This document shows, in pieces, positions 10,490 to 24,053 of a DNA stretch of 64,000 nucleotides. The notes under the pieces were generated by a model. The model made no database searches, was not told the origin of the DNA, and saw only the letters and a program-made list of their open reading frames with translations. Each line of letters starts with the position of its first letter. The first letter of the stretch is position 1. Source of the DNA: Lepraria neglecta (taxonomy: Eukaryota; Ascomycota; Lecanoromycetes; Lecanorales; Stereocaulaceae); the NCBI GenBank assembly GCA_033220425.1, contig CM065646.1:4843501-4907500 (forward strand), in the 5' to 3' direction. A program made the position numbers and the translations under genes.

Positions 10490-11234
10490 TGTGGAACTCC
10501 TTGCGAAGAAGAGCGAAAAAGGAACAACCCCCTCCTTAGCAATTTCTTGTTTGACTTTCCAGAACAATAGTTAGAGGTGGTTACTGCGGGAAGAATGTGT
10601 TGGCTTATTCATACCTCTTGAGGCAGTGAAGGTCATGACCACGACGTTCCCAAAGACGGAGAACGCAATATGCAAGTTGTGCGGAACTTGGGCAACTTAT
10701 AGATGTACTCAAGCTGTCATTCGATCAGATAGGAATGAGCGCTGCAGACAGGATGGAATGCTCACGTAATTTTTTTCTCCCCCATTACATGGGACGTTCT
10801 CTAGTATCGTCTCACTCTCACCGTGGGAGTCCGTTGGGTTTGTATTGGGTATTTCGAATTTAGGTATTGAGGGTCCGAGTTCGAGCCAGCATAGTAGTGC
10901 CGACATAGATACGATAGGACCTACTGACCATAGTAGGAGAGATAGTCCAACGCTGCCAGTACTCTTGAGGACAATCGCCGGCGAGACATATATGCCAGAA
11001 CCTAAGGAAGATAGTCAGTAGGATCCAATAGGTCGTACGGTCAGGGCAATTGGGGCTCGACATCGCCTGTATCTACTCACCGACTGTGCGGTTTAGGATC
11101 ATACATATCACGGTGGCAGGACCCAGTTTTTGAGACTCGGAGGCGTTGCGGATGATAAGCTTGGTGCATCCTTCGATGCCTGCATCTCTGATAGCCTCAT
11201 TAACGCGCTGTTGATCGTCCTCTTCCAAAGGCAT
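10490..11234 (-). pseudogene. LAT-type amino-acid transporter remnant with internal deletion
   Basis: Exons are about 11081-11234 (ATG at 11234, MPLEEDDQQRVNEAI), then a block ending at 11001 that reads GSGIYVSPAIVLKSTGSVG and continues through CWLELGPSIPKFE, then LEYIYKLPKFRTTCI. At about 10665 the sequence jumps to another frame and to the family's C-terminal part: IAFSVFGNVVVMTFTASR, an intron, and VKQEIAKEGVVPFSLFFARS, ending at a GTAAGT donor at 10489. The middle of the transporter (several membrane helices) is missing, and the junction is out of frame. The remnant lies directly upstream of the next permease on the same strand; its last splice donor could even feed transcripts into that gene. 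Substrate unknown. Confidence 0.65.
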
Positions 11235-12027
11235 GCTTGTCGAAGTGGGGTTCCAGCTGCGACCAGCGATGTCTCGATCGCGACGTGCGCCCTGTTCTCT
11301 TGGCTAGTGGTGCCAGAGATGGACCACAATTTAGATGCGACCTTGAACAGAAACTGTGAAGGTGACCAGTCGTGCGGAAGATTTTCAGAGATTACGCATG
11401 AAGGAGATGAGGGAAATTTTTCGAGAGATCTGAGGGCAAGGCTGTGAAACTGTGGGTAGTGCCGGAGCCCTGAAGAATTGGGGCAAGATCGTCGTCATCG
11501 TACTGCATACTCCATTGTAGTAGGATTTTAGCCTCATGCAAGATTAGCTTGTCAACCTATCACAACTAGAACTACAAAGAGGGTAGCTGATAGCTACAGG
11601 CGCAGATTATTTGGTTTAAGCTGACTAGCGTTAGGTAGCAACCTGTGTCATCGTACTTTACAACAGGAAACTCATCTTGGAGAATGTCCTCTTTTATGGG
11701 TACGAGCATGTACTTTTAAACGTGCTCGTAGCCTGTTACGACAAAATGTACCTCAGCAATTCTACCTTGTATCATTGAACAAGGACTCGCCTCCTCTCAT
11801 TCTGATTTGGCCAAATCAAAGGCAGCCACAAGCAGCTCAAACACTTCTGACAGCCAAAGGGCGAACTCTTCAAGAGTTCTAGAGTTTCAATCTCTTTTAA
11901 AAAATTCCTCCGACTTTGAGACTTTCTCTAGCTTCAAAATCCCGAGACTATAAGCGATCGTGGTGTCTGTTAATTTCTCAATATCTCCGTTACTTTAAGT
12001 TTGGTGACGAAATACATTCTTGGGGCA
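11235..12027. other. Intergenic region between divergent accessory genes
   Basis: No gene recognised. The transporter remnant points left and the membrane-protein gene points right, so promoters of both would have been here. Confidence 0.4.
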
Positions 12028-13474
12028 ATGGCAGGCGCCGAATTCAGCCTTCCCGAGATCGCCGATTGCAATGATGGGAAGTCCGGCCATTCGGGGCTCA
12101 ACTGTTCGCAAATCTGCTTGGATGATAGTCTACTATTTGATCCGGCGATGCCAGTGAATCTTGTCAATTGTGGGATTCTCGCTTCCTATTGCCAACAGTA
12201 TGATATATTTCTTTCACGAAAATATCCTGGACCCTTCCAAGGCATTACCCTCGCCAAACCTGATGAGGTCTGTGCAAGTCTCGAAGTATGGGAGAAAGTC
12301 CAGAAGAATATGACACTTTGCTTTCTAGGGCTTTATAGGTCAGAGCACTCGGCAGGTAGTGAAACAGGATCTGGTTCCTTACGGCTGCACTAGTCCTGGT
12401 TTCTTTGCAGACGGCAAAATGGAGTCTTGCTTCAACGCGCTGTGCGATACAATATCCTTGAAGCCTGATATAGGTGGAATAGGGGTCAGTTCAAGTAATC
12501 CCAACCCCGGACACACTGACTGAATCTGTCTTAGATTTACTCATCATTTACTGTGCAAAGTAGCATTGCCATTCTGATTTCCCTTGACTTACTCTTCTTC
12601 AAAGTCTGGCCATTTAGGAAAAAGCACAGAGCAAAGAGGCACACATGCCTTGGTAGTGGCCGCCATCGAGTTCCAGAAGAACCAATGTTATTTTGCGGGC
12701 ATTATCCAGATTGCTGCGATGTTCTTTCTTGGCAATCAGTTGGTCGTATCCCAGCAGATCTCTGCACAATCAACCATACCTGATATCATGGACGTGAATA
12801 TCTTACGGGCAGTGTCCACAAATGGATACGTTCCAGTAATGTTCACGTTGACGCTCATCGCGCACTATGGCAAGCAATCCTGGTACCTGATCTTGCTGTC
12901 ATTTTCTATTCTTGGGTTGTCCACTGGGTTCTTCGTTTACTTCTGGCGTGTGTCCAAAAGCTTTCAATCACTCAGTATTTCGCCACTCACCACCTTTAGT
13001 GACAAATATGTGGACGGCTGGAACCTCGACATGTACTGCGGAGGACAAGATCTAGAAGTGTTGCTTGATTTCTGGTGTGGACTTGGTGATACTTCATTTC
13101 AAGTTCAACCCGCTAGCCAATACGTATGGTTGATGTGGACGAATTCCGATCGCTGGGGCCTGTATTGCCTCATCAAATACACCATGGATTATACTCCCTT
13201 CAAATCACACAAGCATAGATTCGCTACAGTCTTCCATTCTGTTTTCACAGGAAAGGTCTGGAATCACATCTACCAGGGTGCCTTCGCCACCACATGGTCA
13301 TTTTGTTTTGGCTTTCAGTTCTTCCTCTACGCTGGGGCCTTCCAGCAGACTGAAGTCAGCAACAAGTGGACCTCTGGACAAATCGTCGCAATCACAGTCT
13401 GGGCTCATTGTCTGGTGGAATTTCTCAATCTTGAGATCAGTAAACTCCCTTCTTGGCCGTCTCAATGGCTGTAG
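12028..13474 (+). pseudogene. Fungal-specific multi-pass membrane protein, frame-disrupted
   Basis: From ATG 12028 the protein starts MAGAEFSLPEIADCNDGKSG and is Cys-rich. An exon ends at KPDIGGIG (12484), followed by a 50-nt intron 12485-12534 and IYSSFTVQSSIAILISLD. A later block, AAIEFQKNQCYFAGIIQIA, is the signature (EFQKAQC plus a membrane helix) of an expanded ascomycete family of integral membrane proteins of unknown function. Several more hydrophobic segments follow, then EFLNLEISK near the C-terminus and the stop at 13474. Similarity changes frame at about 12345 and about 12645, each consistent with a single extra base. A related gene is at 25103-26273. I cannot exclude sequencing errors. 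Confidence 0.55.
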
Positions 13475-14209
13475 CTAATCTTGGATCTCAGACGGCACTG
13501 CCAAAGGGACAAACTACAAACTAGCACCTCATTATGCAGTAACGGATAAAGGACCTAATCATCCGGCACAGTCCTCCTCTAGATTCGATTCTATCGAGCA
13601 TTCAAGACTGCCCAAGCGTGGTATGATCTTTTAGAGATGTAGAAGTCTTCTGATTGAAAGACTTCGGCGTTGCTATGAAACACATTGTAGGCTTGATGTA
13701 CTTACTCAGGTACCGTTGTCGCTACCAGCCTGCAGAATGTCATAAGTTTTTACGGTCAGACTTTGTTGAGGCTTTGAAAGGGTATGTGGATGAGGCGTGG
13801 CTTGTCCATATGCCGTTGCCGTAGTTGGGGTAGATGTTGAGGCAGATGTTGAGGCTTGTGAAAGGGGATTAGTGGAGGGATTGTTGAAGAATGACAAGGA
13901 AGAATTAGCGGATTTTATCAAAGGAGAATTGACTGTTTCATGACCAACCTAGATAGTTTGACGACAATTAGTGAGTATCTTATTTGCTTTGACAAGTATC
14001 GGCTCGTAGGAACGCAATCCTTACATTGACAAGAGGAGTCAATAAGGCTGTCGGGAGAATGTAGGGCGGAAGGTTTCCGCAACGCTTGGCGCTGGCGCCA
14101 TGAAATCGACAAGAACACTTGGCTTCAGTAGAACTACGCCTTTTCTTTTGGCCAACATCCCGAGATTTCTGAGTTTCGAGCGCAATTCTCCTTTACCACA
14201 TCTCTCACC
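13475..14209. other. Intergenic region, possible small minus-strand gene
   Basis: On the minus strand an ATG at about 14102 (MAPAPSVAETFRPTFSRQPY, then stop) and an open Ser/Thr-rich frame at 13706-13921 could be exons of a small gene divergent from the co-chaperone. I do not recognise the product and cannot fix the introns. Confidence 0.2.
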
Positions 14210-15865
14210 ATGATCATACGAATAACGAGCCTTGCCCTTGGGGCTGCCCTCCTCTCCGCCCCCCTTGCCTTTTGCCTCTCGCCCTCAGAAATACCCTCCG
14301 ACACGCCCATCGCCTCCCTCGTATCTTCCGCCAAATCCAACCTAGCAAAGGGCAATGCCAATGACGCCCTTACATACTTCGATGCCGCCATCTCACGAGA
14401 TCCTAGGAATTACCTCACGATCTTCCAGCGCGGTGCAGCATACCTCTCTTTAGGGAGAAATGCGCAAGCGAGCCAGGACTTTGACAAAGTGCTGGCAATA
14501 CGGCCTGATTTTGAAGGAGCATTGCTACAACGAGCGAAGATAAAAAGTAGAAATGCAGACTGGGTGGCAGCGAAAGACGACTATAGCAAAGCCAAGAAAA
14601 CAGAAAGCGAAGACTATGCACAGTTGGAGGAAGCATGGGGCGCAGCATCTCTGGCTTCCGACGCCGAAAAGAAAGGTGATTGGGAAGGATGTGTTGGTCA
14701 CGCTGGTACTGCGATCATGGTTGCGAGCACGGCCTTGAGTCTTCGGCAGCTGAGGGCGCGGTGTCGCTTCGAAAGGGGGGAAGTGCTGGAGGGAGTCAGC
14801 GACCTGGCTCATGCTGTACAAATCAATCCATCCTCGTTAGAGCCTCATATGCAGATATCGTCGATGTTGTTTTATTCGGTTGGCGACACGGACAAAGGTA
14901 TCGAACAGATGCGGAAATGCCTGCGATCGGATCCGGACTCTAAGGCCTGCAGCAAGCTTTTCAAGCGGGAAAAGCAGATCGATAAAGTGTTGAAGCAAGT
15001 CTCGAAATTGATAGAGAAGCGCCAATTCAATAGTGCCGTTAAGCTTCTGGTGGCGACAGGCGAGGATCCTGGCTTGTTACAAGACGTGAAAGACGAGGTC
15101 AAAGAAGGCAGGGAAGCAGGTCACATACACAAGAATGCTCCGGATGAACTCTATAGCAGCATAGTGGACATGACTTGCGAATGTTACTCAGAGGTATGGT
15201 TATGCTGTCTTAATAACATCCGAGACATAAGCTAACATCAGTCTCTCTAGATCAACAAGAAGAAAGCCGAACCCTACTGCACCGAAGCCCTTGAATTCAA
15301 TCCACATTCTCTCTCTGCCCTCCTCTTCAAAGCTCAAAGGCAACTCGACACCGAAGACTTCGAAGCCGCTATCTCCACCCTCAATCTAGCAAAAGAACAC
15401 CACCCCTCAGCCTCCAAGATCCCCGATCTCCTCCACAAAGCCAACACCCTCCTCAAACGCTCAAAAACAAAAGACTACTACAAAGTGCTCGGCGTAGCTA
15501 ACGACGCCGACGATCGTACTATCAAGAAAGCCTACCGCAAAGCGACGAAGGAGTATCACCCTGATAAAGCGTCCGCAAAGGGTATACCTCAAGAAGAGGC
15601 GGCGAAGAAGATGGCGAGTATCAATGAGGCGTATGAGGTCCTTGGTGATCCGGAGTTGCGGGCGAGGTTTGATAGGGGCGATGATCCTAATAATCCTGAA
15701 CAGCAGGGACAGCCGTTCCATGGGAGTCCGTTTGGGCAGGGGGCCGGGGGTCAGCAATTCTTCTTCAGGCAAGGTGGTGGTGGTGGAGGAAGCGGTAGTC
15801 AATTCAAGTTTCAACAGGGCGGAGGAGGAGGATTCCAGTTCCCCGGCGGTTTTGGATTTCCTTGA
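14210..15865 (+). CDS. ER TPR/J-domain co-chaperone (p58IPK/DNAJC3-like)
   Basis: Exons are 14210-15193 and 15251-15865; the 57-nt intron runs GTATGG..CTCTAG, giving 532 aa. An N-terminal hydrophobic stretch (ITSLALGAALLSAPLAFCL) looks like a signal peptide. Tandem TPR units follow from about residue 38 (GNANDALTYFDAAISRDP, RGAAYLSLGRNAQASQDFDK). A J-domain lies at about 402-465 (KDYYKVLGVANDADDRTIKK) with the Hsp70-stimulating HPD at 431-433. The C-terminus is Gly/Phe/Gln-rich. This architecture matches the ER-lumenal Hsp70 (Kar2/BiP) co-chaperones called Dnj1 in some fungi; they assist folding of secretory proteins. No KDEL-type retention signal ends the protein. Confidence 0.9.
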
Positions 15866-16398
15866 GAATATCCTTAAAGCCCTGTCATCGCATTGCATTG
15901 CATTGCGTTACGGCGTCTGGTCTTGGAGCAAAGGTTTGGAAGGTGTTCTGGTCATCATTATAGATAGACTCGCTTTACCAAGTCTGCCTTGGGCACATAT
16001 CTTGTATACAACACCCACATCCTTGTACTGTATTTCTGCTTCCTACAATCAGCCATTCTTATACTTTTGCTAGTTACTCATGCTGGAAAAAGCTGGGTTG
16101 GGATTTGCCCTGCCAGATCATTTGAAAAACTTCAGTGACCGGTTTCGACAATAAGGAAGCCTCACATTCTCCAATTTCTATTATCTCGTTAGCATGCTGG
16201 TGTCCATTCTCAATGTAAGGATAATACCTGATACAATTTATACTTAGTACTATTCGACATAAGTCCCTTGCTGCGTCGAAAGTAGTGTAGGTTGGAGCCC
16301 GCCACCAAATCAACCCCACTTCAGCAACCCCTCCAAAACCACACCCTCATGACTTTCACGCTCTACACATGGAAAAAAGAAACAAAAAGAAACAAAAC
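15866..16398. other. Intergenic region
   Basis: This holds the 3' UTR of the co-chaperone gene and about 300 bp of anonymous sequence before the tRNA. Nothing else is recognised. Confidence 0.4.
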
Positions 16399-16496
16399 CG
16401 ACACCTGCAGGGTTCGAACCTGCGCTCACGAATGAAACAGATGGCTAAATCAGAACCGATTCAAGTCTGTCGCCTTAACCACTCGGCCAAAGTGTC
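16399..16496 (-). tRNA. tRNA-Ser(UGA) with a 17-nt intron
   Basis: On the minus strand the acceptor stem GACACTT pairs with AGGTGTC (one T-G pair). The A-box is TGGCCGAGTGG and the B-box is GGTTCGAACC. The anticodon stem ACAGA/TCTGT closes a loop CTTGAAA with anticodon TGA. A 17-nt intron interrupts the loop one base after the anticodon, the canonical site. The long variable arm before the T-stem fits a class II serine tRNA. No CCA is encoded, as expected in a eukaryote. Confidence 0.92.
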
Positions 16497-16741
16497 TTAT
16501 CTCTTGGAATGGTCCTATCTGAGCATAATTCGATAAAACGATTGTGCAAAGGTTTTTGTATTCGACATGAACTTTAATATGCTTTGAATTGCATGCTAGA
16601 GCTATCGATATCCGTTACAACTCAAAGAGTCTTCATACATCGTCTAACCCTGACCTTTTCCTGTACTCCACACGCTGTGCTACATTCCAACGATGCCCTC
16701 AGGCCCCAAAACTCCATGCCAATGCTCCAAAACCGCTACAC

Positions 16742-19124
16742 CTAGCCCTTGAATGCAAAACGTCCAAGGTTTATCTGTGGCTTCGCATGCTCTTCGGCCT
16801 CAGATATCGACGCAGCGTCATCGGCACTTTCCTCCGAATCTGGAATGATGGCGTCTTCACTGCCTTTTGTGATCGAAGCGTCAGGTCCCATGCTGTAAGC
16901 GATTGGTAGACTATGTAATTTCTGCGTAGGAGTATTGCTCTCTTGGCTTGATATCAAATCGTCGACCATCCTGGGACTATTGACAGCACTGCCGAGAAGT
17001 CCACCGCAAGACTTCGATCTATTCAGCGCCCCGACGCCGAGTCTTTGCAATGGTGTCAAACTTCGCTGCCTCTGAAGGAGAGGCTTGGTTGGCATTGGAA
17101 TGGCGCTGGCAGGCTGACTTGCCACTTTGGCATTCTGGATCTCCTTTCGCTTCGATGCCACACGTTTTATCTCTGGCTGATATGTCCACTTCGCCGGTAA
17201 AGCTGCGAGTTCTGCAGTAACATGTTTGTTCAGAGTTTGGGCAACGGATGGCGTTGAGCTGGTTATACTCGTTGTCGATGTAGTTGTGGACGTTTTCGAT
17301 GTCACTGTTCCTCTGGAGCCAGTGGAAGACTGCGAATCCTCTCCTACCACTTCTTCATTCTGAACTTCAGTCCAGATAGGATCCTCAACCTTCTCCTGGC
17401 AGTCATCTTTGAAGATTTCAAGCCTTCCTTTCTTTGATTGCTCAGGACCTTCGAATACGTCTGGCAACCCAGCCATGACATCCTCCACAGAGTCATCAGA
17501 CCAGATGGTGATATCTGCCCCTTTGCCTCTCTTATTCGTCCGGCTATGCTTCACCGAAGGACTAGGATCCACTATGTTAGGTGTGAAGAACCGGCTCCGT
17601 CCAGCATCCGACGTTACTGCATTACCTAGCTCTTCTCTGTCTTCTGGCTCAAGGCAGAGTCTTCGACGCTTTGGAGGAGCTGGTCCTGTCAAAGCCGCGT
17701 TTATAGACCGTGGGACCCTGGAAGATAACGCGGGTCGAGATGTCGACGAGGGCATCGAGACACTGGACCGAAGACTTGGAGGTCCAGCTGGTGCCGGGCT
17801 CGACTCCCACGTGGTCCCATTGGCCTGCTGCAACAGTCGCGCTTGTGTAGGTGAGGGTGTGAAGCTGTTGGGGTCCAATTCTGCCAGGGGAGTTCGTTTG
17901 GCCTTGAAGAATAACTCTATCGATTTGTTCTCTTTTCCATCAAGAAAGGAGTCGACCGTCTTTCTGCGAGGATTACCCCAAAGCGTCTTCGGGGTGCCCT
18001 GCATTGCAGTTCTGACGTATATTGGCTGCTTCGTCATAGGGTCAAGGTCCCCCTTGGCCACTCCAGTGGCAACGTTCTTCTCTACTTCGTGACCGATGAA
18101 GGAGAAGTCCTCTGGCTGTGCTTCAATCCCAAGATCCGTCATCATAACAACATCATTCTTTAGCGGGCAGAACACTCGTTGATGGAGGAAGGTCAGCTCG
18201 GCCTTGTAGAATTTCTCAAGATAGTCCGTTGGAACATAGTATTGACCATCGAATTGCAGCATCTGAATGATCTTCTCAATGGTCTTGTACTTCCGAACAA
18301 AGCGGTAAGCAGACTTCAAGCCCATTCTGTTGATGCTTGCCAAGTAATCGCATCCACTTAGTATAGCCATACGACGGAACTCAGCATCTGACCATCCAAC
18401 AAGACTGATCTCTCGACAGGCGGTGAAGTCGGCTCGATTTATTTCAACGCAGTCGCCATACTGGTCCAGCTTCGTCAAGAGGCGTTTAGCGCCAAAGACC
18501 AAAAGATCTGAGTCCTCAGACAGCATGCCTTGTGTAATACCCTGTCGCTCCAGGTAGACAAGCTGTGCATCGGCTTCGTATGGTGCGACAACGTATTGTA
18601 CTCCAATCTTTTTAAGCTCATCGATCAGCTGTCGTGCCATCTCTGGGGTAACGTCGACCGCCTTCTGCAGCTCAAGGTGTGCTTGAGAGGGTTTATTGAG
18701 CCGATATAATTCGAGTCCCTTCATCTTGCTTTCTTCCCTTCTCTTGGCCCGCTCCACCTCTGTCGCTGCTTTGCTTGGTAAGTAGTCTCCATCAAAGACG
18801 ATGTACGGAATTACGCCGAAGTGTAGAAGCATTCGTACTCGATGCATCGAGAAGTCCACATATCTATATTTGGTTAGCGGTGCTCGATTTTTGGGCACTT
18901 CGATGAGCGTACTTCGTTGTTGGTTTGCCCAAAGCAAGATCAATGGCACATGCCACTGTGCCTCTGTGTAGCCATCCATATGCATCTACTCCAATCGTCT
19001 GACCCGCAAATTTCTTGAGATTGCAGGGCTTCTGAATGGACTTCAAGAGCGGGAGCAAGCCTATATGATGTCTCAGTAGATTTCTGCAACCTTCAGCCCT
19101 TTGCAACTTACCAGAGATACCCAT
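16742..19124 (-). CDS. EXO1: Exonuclease 1 (5'-3' exonuclease and flap endonuclease)
   Basis: Minus-strand exons are 19112-19124, 18913-19060 and 16742-18863, separated by introns of 51 and 49 nt; phases agree and give 760 aa. The spliced start is MGISG followed by LLPLLKSIQKPCNLKKFAGQ, the invariant Rad2/XPG N-domain. The acidic active-site block VAPYEADAQLVYLERQGIT and the downstream EDSDLLVFG and SGCDYLASINRMGLKSAYRF (I-domain and helix-hairpin-helix) are all present. The C-terminal half is Ser/Thr-rich and poorly conserved, as usual, where mismatch-repair partners bind. Exo1 resects DNA ends and excises mismatches in the nucleus. The 13-nt first exon is easy to miss: a model using only the long frame would lose the catalytic N-terminus. 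Confidence 0.93.
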
Positions 19125-19429
19125 AGCGATAGCAGTAGCTCGAGCAATAGGATCAGCGTCCCCGTTTCCCTCTGTTTACTTTCTCCATTCGGGGTCAGCA
19201 GACTCTCTATCCCGCCCCAGAACTCAGATTTTTCAAGATCGTGTCTCATGAACTCGTTATACCGAAAGCAACGATTTATGAACAAGGCAAAGGATAAGCA
19301 ATTGAAAGGTCAATATCGCCAACACGCGTCGCGGTTTGAAGGCTTTCGAACGCGGAGATAGTTCCGCTGCCCCACCAAATTCTTTCTCAACTTTCAAAGT
19401 TGGGGTTGCGAAGTTCAAGAGTACTCAAG

Positions 19430-20065
19430 ATGCCGAAAAGCTTAGCGAAAGTGCAGAAGAAGCTTTCGAAGAAGAAGGGAAAGATCAGCAGCTTACATGA
19501 GAACAGCAGGGATGCTCAGAAACTACGGAGGGCAGGCGCAAGAGGGGAGAAGCTGGAGAGGCTTGCGGCAGCAAGAGCGAAGGTGAATCAACCTCATAGT
19601 ATGTTACAGATCGTGGGATTGGGTGGAGAAGGAACTAATGGTCATCAGTGCAAAGGGTAGCCTACTTCCAAGGAGCAGCGAAGGCAGCTACAGGCCCAAT
19701 TGGAGTGGAGAAGATTCATGGTCTTATTCAAAGGTCCATCAATCACCAAGTTTATGGACGACGCTGTGCTGACTGCTAGTAGATACCTCAGTCGCCATGA
19801 CGAAGAGCTCGCAGAGCTTAAAAGCCAGCGAAGACCTGGGCGGCCTTCGAGTACCCGAGAAGATCTACTGAAACAGTCGATGGCGGCGGAGGAGAGGGAA
19901 TACGATTCAGGGTTCTGGATACCAGATATGCAGTACGAAGACAATCTGGCAATACTACAAGCTTGGAATGGGGAGTGGACGGCCTTGAATACGTTCAAGT
20001 ATGTTAGACTGTCGAGGGACGGCACAGCGCAAATATCAAATTTCCCTCCAAAGGGCCTTTCATGA
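19430..20065 (+). CDS. TMA16: Translation machinery-associated protein 16
   Basis: Exons are 19430-19598, 19649-19733 and 19783-20065; introns of 50 nt (GTATGT..ATCAG) and 49 nt (GTCCAT..TAGTAG) join in phase to give 178 aa, the same length as yeast Tma16. The N-terminus is strongly basic (MPKSLAKVQKKLSKKKGK). Family blocks are ARGEKLERLAAARAK, then spliced IHGLIQRYLSRHDEELAEL and RRPGRPSSTREDLL, and near the end GFWIPDMQYEDN and WNGEWTALNTFKYVRLS. Tma16 binds 60S pre-ribosomes in late nuclear maturation. EXO1 lies head to head about 300 bp away, so the two genes may share a promoter region. Confidence 0.88.
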
Positions 20066-20293
20066 CACAAAAGCTCCAGTGGTTCGATGAGTGAAAATTG
20101 AACTATTCCTGACATAAGCTTCGTACACAAACATGAAACATGGACAGTTTGGTGGCTGGGTGGCTGACTCCATGTTTCGAAAGTGAAACACAGTGAAGCT
20201 TTAGACATGGCTCTTCCCATTCATCAAGGAGGCAAATCCCTCGGAGCACAGATCTTGATTTCTATCTTGCAGACTATTAACATACACGAGCTA

Positions 20294-21637
<1,344 letters not shown>

Positions 21638-24053
21638 ATGCTGTCGTACGATACTTCCAATAATCTCCTAGGACGACACCAACGACAAAATTCAACGCCC
21701 ACGGTATTCGACACCACCACTATACTTCACCCTGCATCCCACCAATCCAATGAGCTACATCGACGAGGTCTTAGCCTAGACCAACAGGCCTATACCCAGG
21801 ACCACAATGGACATGCCCAGCAGGACCAGAATACGACAAGCGTTGAAGACATACTCCGACAGCGACTAACCCAACAGACCATGCGAGAAGCGCAGCAGCA
21901 GCAGCAACAAACGGCTCGACCGGGCCTCAGCGGAACACTCGAACAACAACAATTACAACAATACCTAATGAACATTCAGGAGACGCAGCGTCCGGAACCT
22001 GGCCCTGGATATTACACGACTAATTGGCACACAGCCCAATTGACGGACTTTAATCAGAAATCACACCACTCTTTGACAGACGCATACAGCAACACCACTA
22101 TGAATATGTTTCTTGGGATTGACTTGACATCCTCCGCTGGAAACCTTGACGGATTCGGAAATGTACTGGACGGATTCTCAGGAAACATGCAACCTAATGC
22201 AATAATGAACACAAACCAAACGCCTCGCGGCTTGCCATCACGAGAGGGTTCGCAGAGACCCACTACCAGAGAGGGACCTCAGCGACCTTGTACACCTCCA
22301 AATCAGAATAGAACATGTGAGTTATCACCCTGACCGTAGCAATTGACACCGTGCTAATGCTCGTGCAGCATACTTCCCCATGACTCCCGACACGACCCCA
22401 TTCTCAAAGAGCGCAAACTTCAAGAGAGCCGAACAGAGCCGCACTGCAGAATCATCCCCAACGAGAGATCCCAACGCAACAATCAAGGCCTCTCATGCAA
22501 TGCAGCGCGGCAAATCTTGCCAGGACAACTTCGCAGCAATGAGACAACATGCTATGAGCCCTGCACCTTCGCCGCAGCTCAGACCACGAAGCTCCCTCGA
22601 TCTAGCGGCCTTTCCTCAGCCAAACTTTTTCAACATGGCAAGTTTACAGATGGACATACCTAATGGACATACAATCTCGAACTATTCCCCTGAGTCCAAC
22701 GCCGTGTCGTCGACAATGTCGTCTATTCAATCATCTCCAGAAACGACACACATGTCATTGTTCGGAGACATGAACCATGTCGTCGCAAATCATCCCATGG
22801 CTTCCAACTCTTCGAACGTCTCCAACTGCCAAAACGCGGGAAACCCTGGGGTGCAATCTTCCCCACCCAAAAAGAAGAACCACTCCAGAAACCAGTCAGT
22901 ATCGGAGATTGATCCTCTAGAATGCATGGAAGACACTGGAGTGACCAGCGACGAGATCGCCTCATTCATATCCCATCAAGACATCGACAACAAGTGGACA
23001 TGTTTGTACCCCAAGTGCAGCAAGAAATTCGCACGGAAAGAGAACATCAAGTCGCATGTGCAGACCCACCTTAACGACCGCCAATTTCGCTGCAAAGAAT
23101 GTGACAAGCGCTTTGTACGCCAGCACGACTTGAAGCGCCATGCGAATATCCACAGCAAGGTCAAATCATACCCATGTCAATGTGGTAGAGATTTCGCACG
23201 TCACGATGCATTGACTAGGCATAAACAACGCGGCATGTGTTGTGGTGCGTTCGAGGGAACGGAGAAGAAGGAGACCAAGCGTGGAAGACCCAAGAAGAAG
23301 TCCCGACCTGAGACAGAAGAGAGACGCGAGAAAGCAGCCAAGACTCGTCAGAGAGTATTAGAAAAGCAACATGCTGGCCAATACGCATCCTCGGTATCTG
23401 ATTCCTCGGTCTCTTCTTATCCCAGCCCTGAGCAGCTCTTTGACGACATGGAGTTCACGGCGTCGGATCCCACTCCCGATCAGGTTTCCCTAGAACAGGT
23501 CTCAAAGGATCCTGCCTCTGATCTCTTCTCATGGACCCCGCCTACGTCTCCAGCCAGCTACAGCACTGGTAACTGCTTTTCTTCTCAGAACTCTCAACAC
23601 TCGCACACTCCAAAAGCCTTTAGCTTGAGCCCCTCACCCAACGTTACCGGAATCCCCGAAGAGCCTCAGCAGTTTCCAGTTAGTCACTCGACATCGCGAA
23701 AGAGCTCGGGCGACTACCTGGGCACTCCACCAGAGCTGGAGCTTTCCTCGTCTTCACCAGCCGCGTCCAAAATCTTTGACTTCGACGGAAGCTCTGATGC
23801 TAATTCTTCCGATTCGATGACCATGCCTTTTGATTCTAACTCCGACTTCTTCACTAAAGACTTCGACTTGTCAGCTTCCTTGAACAAACCTGAGCCCTCG
23901 AAGACCAGCAAAAGCAATATGGACTTCACGAATTTCTTCAATTCAGAGCTGGAAATGACTGGCTTTGATCCCTCCCTCGGCCCGGCGGCCCCAACCCACG
24001 AGAACATCTGGAACCTCTTGAGCGCGGATATCTTCTCGACAAATGACCTCTAG
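21638..24053 (+). CDS. C2H2 zinc-finger transcription factor, Ace2/Swi5 type
   Basis: Exons are 21638-22316 and 22369-24053; the 52-nt intron is GTGAGT..GTGCAG, giving 787 aa. Three fingers lie at about 438-460 (CLYPKCSKKFARKENIKSH), 468-488 (CKECDKRFVRQHDLKRH) and 494-518, the last ending HKQRGMCCGAF. A basic KRGRPKKK segment and RREKAAKTRQR follow. This finger set and the basic tail match the Ace2/Swi5 family. In yeasts these proteins drive daughter-cell and septum genes; in moulds they affect conidiation, pigmentation and wall genes. The N-terminal third is Gln/Asn-rich with short CAG runs (about 21,890-21,960), and the C-terminus is acidic and Ser-rich, likely for activation. The ATG at 21638 is the first in frame. 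Confidence 0.85.

Noticed and set aside
17409-18092. Plus-strand frame of 227 codons
   Set aside because: It is the antisense shadow of the EXO1 C-terminal half.
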